DNA of 36,091 nucleotides from an uncultured Clostridia bacterium (GTDB lineage Bacteria; Bacillota; Clostridia; Oscillospirales; Acutalibacteraceae), in the NCBI GenBank assembly GCA_946415335.1, contig CAMKSB010000003.1, forward strand, positions 1-36,091. Reading direction: 5' to 3'. How positions within the stretch are numbered: position 1 is the stretch's first letter; the number at the start of each line of letters is the position of its first letter. The notes under the pieces were generated by a model, which was given only the letters and a program-made list of their open reading frames with translations, had not been told where the DNA came from and searched no databases. Below are positions 33,836-36,091 of this stretch, piece after piece. Position numbers and translations under genes: made by a program.

Positions 33836-35182
33836 ATGAAAAAGATTTCTGTCAAGATCATCGCCGTGCTCTGTGCGCTCTGCACACTGCTGATGATAGC
33901 TGTACCGAGTGTCGGCGCGATCACCTTCACGCCGGATGTCAACGTCCGTTCCGAGGCGGTGCTGATGGTTCACCGCGACATCGGACAGGTGGTCTACGAG
34001 AAAAATGCCGATGAAAAGCGCTACCCGGCTTCCACCACCAAAATCATGACCTTTATCGTCGCCTATGAGCACATCCCGGATCTGGAAAATACCCAGATAC
34101 CGATCAAAAAGGCGGTGCTCGACAAGCTAAAGGGTACCGACAGTTCGGTTGCCGATCTGGCGGATCGCGTCGGCAAAACCATGTCCGGTATCGACCTGAT
34201 GTACAGCATGATGGTTCCGTCCGGCAACGACGCGGCGCTGACGCTCGCGGACTATGTCGGCGGCGGTGATACCGACAAATTTGTGCAGATGATGAACGAC
34301 AAGGCGGACGAACTCGGCTGTGAAAACACCCACTTCGCCAATCCGGACGGTCTGCACGACAATAATCACTACACCACGGCGCGCGATCTCTACAAAATCA
34401 CCACCTACGCCATGACTTTGCCGCGGTTTATGGAGATCTGCAACACCACGCGCTATTTCTGTCAGGGAGACGAATACCCGCTGATTACGACCAACTACCT
34501 GATCGACAACAGCACCCAGTACTACTACACCTACGCCGAGGGCATCAAGACCGGAACCACCAATCAGGCAGGCAGATGCCTTGTCACCACTGCCACCGCC
34601 GACGGCAATTCCTATATTTTGATTTTGCTGGGCGCTCCCTATAAGGCGGGCGAACAGGAGGAATATTACACCTTCATCGACGCGGCGGCGCTGTTCCGCT
34701 GGGCGCTGGTCGGCTTGGAATTGCAAACCGTCAAGTCCAGCTCCACCCCGATCTGCGAGCAGAAGCTCAAGCTCGCATGGGGCAGAGACACCGTGACCCT
34801 CGTCCCGGAAAAAGACCTCAACGCCATCATGCCCAGCGGCTTGAAGCCGGAGGAGATCGTCGTTGAGACCGAGGTGGACGAGGTGCTCGAAGCGCCGATG
34901 AAAACCGATACCCCGGTCGGCAAGGCGGTCGTCTACTATGTCAACGCCAAGACCGGCGAAAAACAGGCGCTTGCCACCGTCAATCTGGTGCCGTCGGAAA
35001 ACATCGACCGCAGCGCTCTGCTCACGGTGCTCGACGTCATCGCCACGATTTTCCGTTCCTACTGGTTTATCGTGCTGTTTGCGGTGATCGTTTTGATCGT
35101 TGTCATCTATATGATCGTTTCCAAGATCCACCGCCGCCGTCAGCGCGAGAGAAGAAAAGTCAAAAACTACCGTAAATTCTGA
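33836..35182 (+). CDS. D-alanyl-D-alanine carboxypeptidase (DacA/DacF family, penicillin-binding)
   Basis: Signal peptide; KRYPASTTKIMTFIVA (SxxK), SGNDAAL (SxN), GIKTGTTNQAGRC (KTG); C-terminal TM anchor. Confidence 0.93.
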   Translation: MKKISVKIIAVLCALCTLLMIAVPSVGAITFTPDVNVRSEAVLMVHRDIGQVVYEKNADEKRYPASTTKIMTFIVAYEHIPDLENTQIPIKKAVLDKLKGTDSSVADLADRVGKTMSGIDLMYSMMVPSGNDAALTLADYVGGGDTDKFVQMMNDKADELGCENTHFANPDGLHDNNHYTTARDLYKITTYAMTLPRFMEICNTTRYFCQGDEYPLITTNYLIDNSTQYYYTYAEGIKTGTTNQAGRCLVTTATADGNSYILILLGAPYKAGEQEEYYTFIDAAALFRWALVGLELQTVKSSSTPICEQKLKLAWGRDTVTLVPEKDLNAIMPSGLKPEEIVVETEVDEVLEAPMKTDTPVGKAVVYYVNAKTGEKQALATVNLVPSENIDRSALLTVLDVIATIFRSYWFIVLFAVIVLIVVIYMIVSKIHRRRQRERRKVKNYRKF

Positions 35183-35192
35183 TGAAACAAGA

Positions 35193-35217
35193 GGGCGTGC
35201 TCCGGCGCGCCCTTTTT
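35193..35217 (+). terminator. Rho-independent terminator
   Basis: GGGCGTGC-TCCG-GCGCGCCC followed by TTTTTT. Confidence 0.8.
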
Positions 35218-35256
35218 TACCTTCTATTCAGTTACAGTATTGTAAAGAAAATCCTC

Positions 35257-35286
35257 TTGTCAAATTGTCGGTTATTGTGTTATAAT
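35257..35286 (+). promoter_or_regulatory. Putative sigma-A promoter for nrdR
   Basis: TTGTCA -18 nt- TATAAT. Confidence 0.55.
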
Positions 35287-35303
35287 TGCAATATAGAAAT
35301 ATA

Positions 35304-35462
35304 ATACTATTCTCTAATAAAATCCTTTAACATCTGCCGTGTAAAATTTCGCATAACTGCGTTGTCGTCCTCGGAATCCGTCAGGATTCCTGCGTCCTCC
35401 GCCTTGTTCTGCGGAATTTTCCATCGACATCTGTTTTAAAGTCTTTTATCAAAGAATAGTAT
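35304..35462. repeat. ~159-bp imperfect palindrome / inverted-repeat element (MITE-like) upstream of nrdR
   Basis: Outer arms ATACTATTCT(35304-)...AGAATAGTAT(-35462), ATAAAA/TTTTAT, CTTTAA/TTAAAG, AAAATTTCGCA/TGCGGAATTTT, centre GGAATCC-GTCA-GGATTCC (35373-35390). Confidence 0.8.
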
Positions 35463-35487
35463 AAAAACTACTTCCCGGAGGGATTAT

Positions 35488-35946
35488 ATGAAATGTCCAT
35501 ATTGCGGCTTTGAGGAAAGCAAGGTTATCGACTCGCGCTCTGCGGATGACGGCGAGAGGATACGCCGCCGCCGTGAATGTTTGAAATGCGGCAAGCGCTT
35601 CACTACCCATGAGGTGATCGAGACCGTGCCGATCATCGTGGTCAAGCGCGACAAATCGCGCGAGGTGTTCGACCGCAACAAGCTCACCGCCGGTATTTTG
35701 CGCGCCTGTGAAAAGCGCCCGGTGTCGCTCAAACAGATCGAGGGCATGGTTGACCGCATAGAAGCCAAGCTGCAGAGCATGCTCGACCGAGAGATCACCA
35801 CTATGCAGATCGGCGAGCTCGCCATGGAGGAGCTGAAAAGCGTGGACGAGGTCAGCTACGTGCGCTTTGCGTCCGTATACCGCCAGTTCAAGGACATCAA
35901 CACCTTCCTTGAAGAACTCAATAAGCTCCTTACCGAAAAACAATAA
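35488..35946 (+). CDS. nrdR: Transcriptional repressor NrdR
   Basis: [48 protein letters not shown]-cone follows. Confidence 0.98.
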   Translation: MKCPYCGFEESKVIDSRSADDGERIRRRRECLKCGKRFTTHEVIETVPIIVVKRDKSREVFDRNKLTAGILRACEKRPVSLKQIEGMVDRIEAKLQSMLDREITTMQIGELAMEELKSVDEVSYVRFASVYRQFKDINTFLEELNKLLTEKQ

Positions 35947-35968
35947 CGCTTCGCGATTGTGTAAAAAG

Positions 35969-36010
35969 TGATCCCGGACAGACCTTCGTCGCCTGTCCGG
36001 GATCATTTTT
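35969..36010. terminator. Bidirectional-type terminator between convergent nrdR and rnhA
   Basis: TGATCCCGGACAG...CTGTCCGGGATCA followed by TTTTT. Confidence 0.8.
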
Positions 36011-36091
36011 ATGCGTATTGTTTCGCGGCAGCCACCGCCAGACGGTCGCAGCGCTCGTTTTCCGGATGACCGGCGTGACCTTTCACCCAGT
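36009..36091 (-). CDS. rnhA: C-terminal fragment of ribonuclease HI, truncated by window end
   Basis: Minus-strand frame WVKGHAGHPENERCDRLAVAAAKQYA* (not in the supplied ORF list); WVKGHxGHxxNERCDxLA is typical of RNase HI. Confidence 0.88.
   Translation of the reverse strand, partial: WVKGHAGHPENERCDRLAVAAAKQYA

Noticed and set aside
1-36091. tRNA, rRNA, CRISPR, integrase/transposase genes
   Set aside because: None recognised on either strand by reading; no complete mobile element supported apart from the MITE-like palindrome.

Overview
36 kb chromosomal window from what looks like a spore-forming Clostridia/Oscillospirales-type Firmicute. This assignment is inferred from yqfC/yqfD/ylbJ-like genes and a ymdB/fakA/recG/dac/nrdR gene set. 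The window opens with the 3' end of a GGDEF protein, then a lipoprotein and an SGNH-like membrane-anchored protein. The outstanding region is ~2.5-18.4 kb: a co-directional five-gene cassette encoding (i) a secreted/membrane vWA protein, (ii) a 1249-aa tubulin/FtsZ-superfamily-like GTPase with a GGTGSG signature, (iii) a 677-aa membrane protein of unknown function, (iv) a 1903-aa multi-domain membrane protein with Pro-rich repeats, a Zn-ribbon/LIM-like plus HELTH DA1-like metallopeptidase and a C-terminal transglutaminase-like domain, and (v) a CASTOR/POLLUX-like RCK ion channel. I consider this a candidate undescribed cytoskeletal/membrane-remodelling or envelope-sensing system. The remainder is mostly housekeeping: CaCA antiporter, DUF1846, pnuC-like, iscU, iscS/nifS, MBL-fold lipoprotein, asnB, ylbJ-like, yqfC, yqfD, ymdB, fakA-like, recG, D-Ala-D-Ala carboxypeptidase, nrdR and an rnhA fragment. 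Non-coding signals of note are a promoter/attenuator-like leader before pnuC, a ~159-bp imperfect palindrome between the nrdR promoter and its start codon, and a heptamer (ACTAACC) tandem repeat abutting recG. All calls come from reading the sequence; no database search was run.
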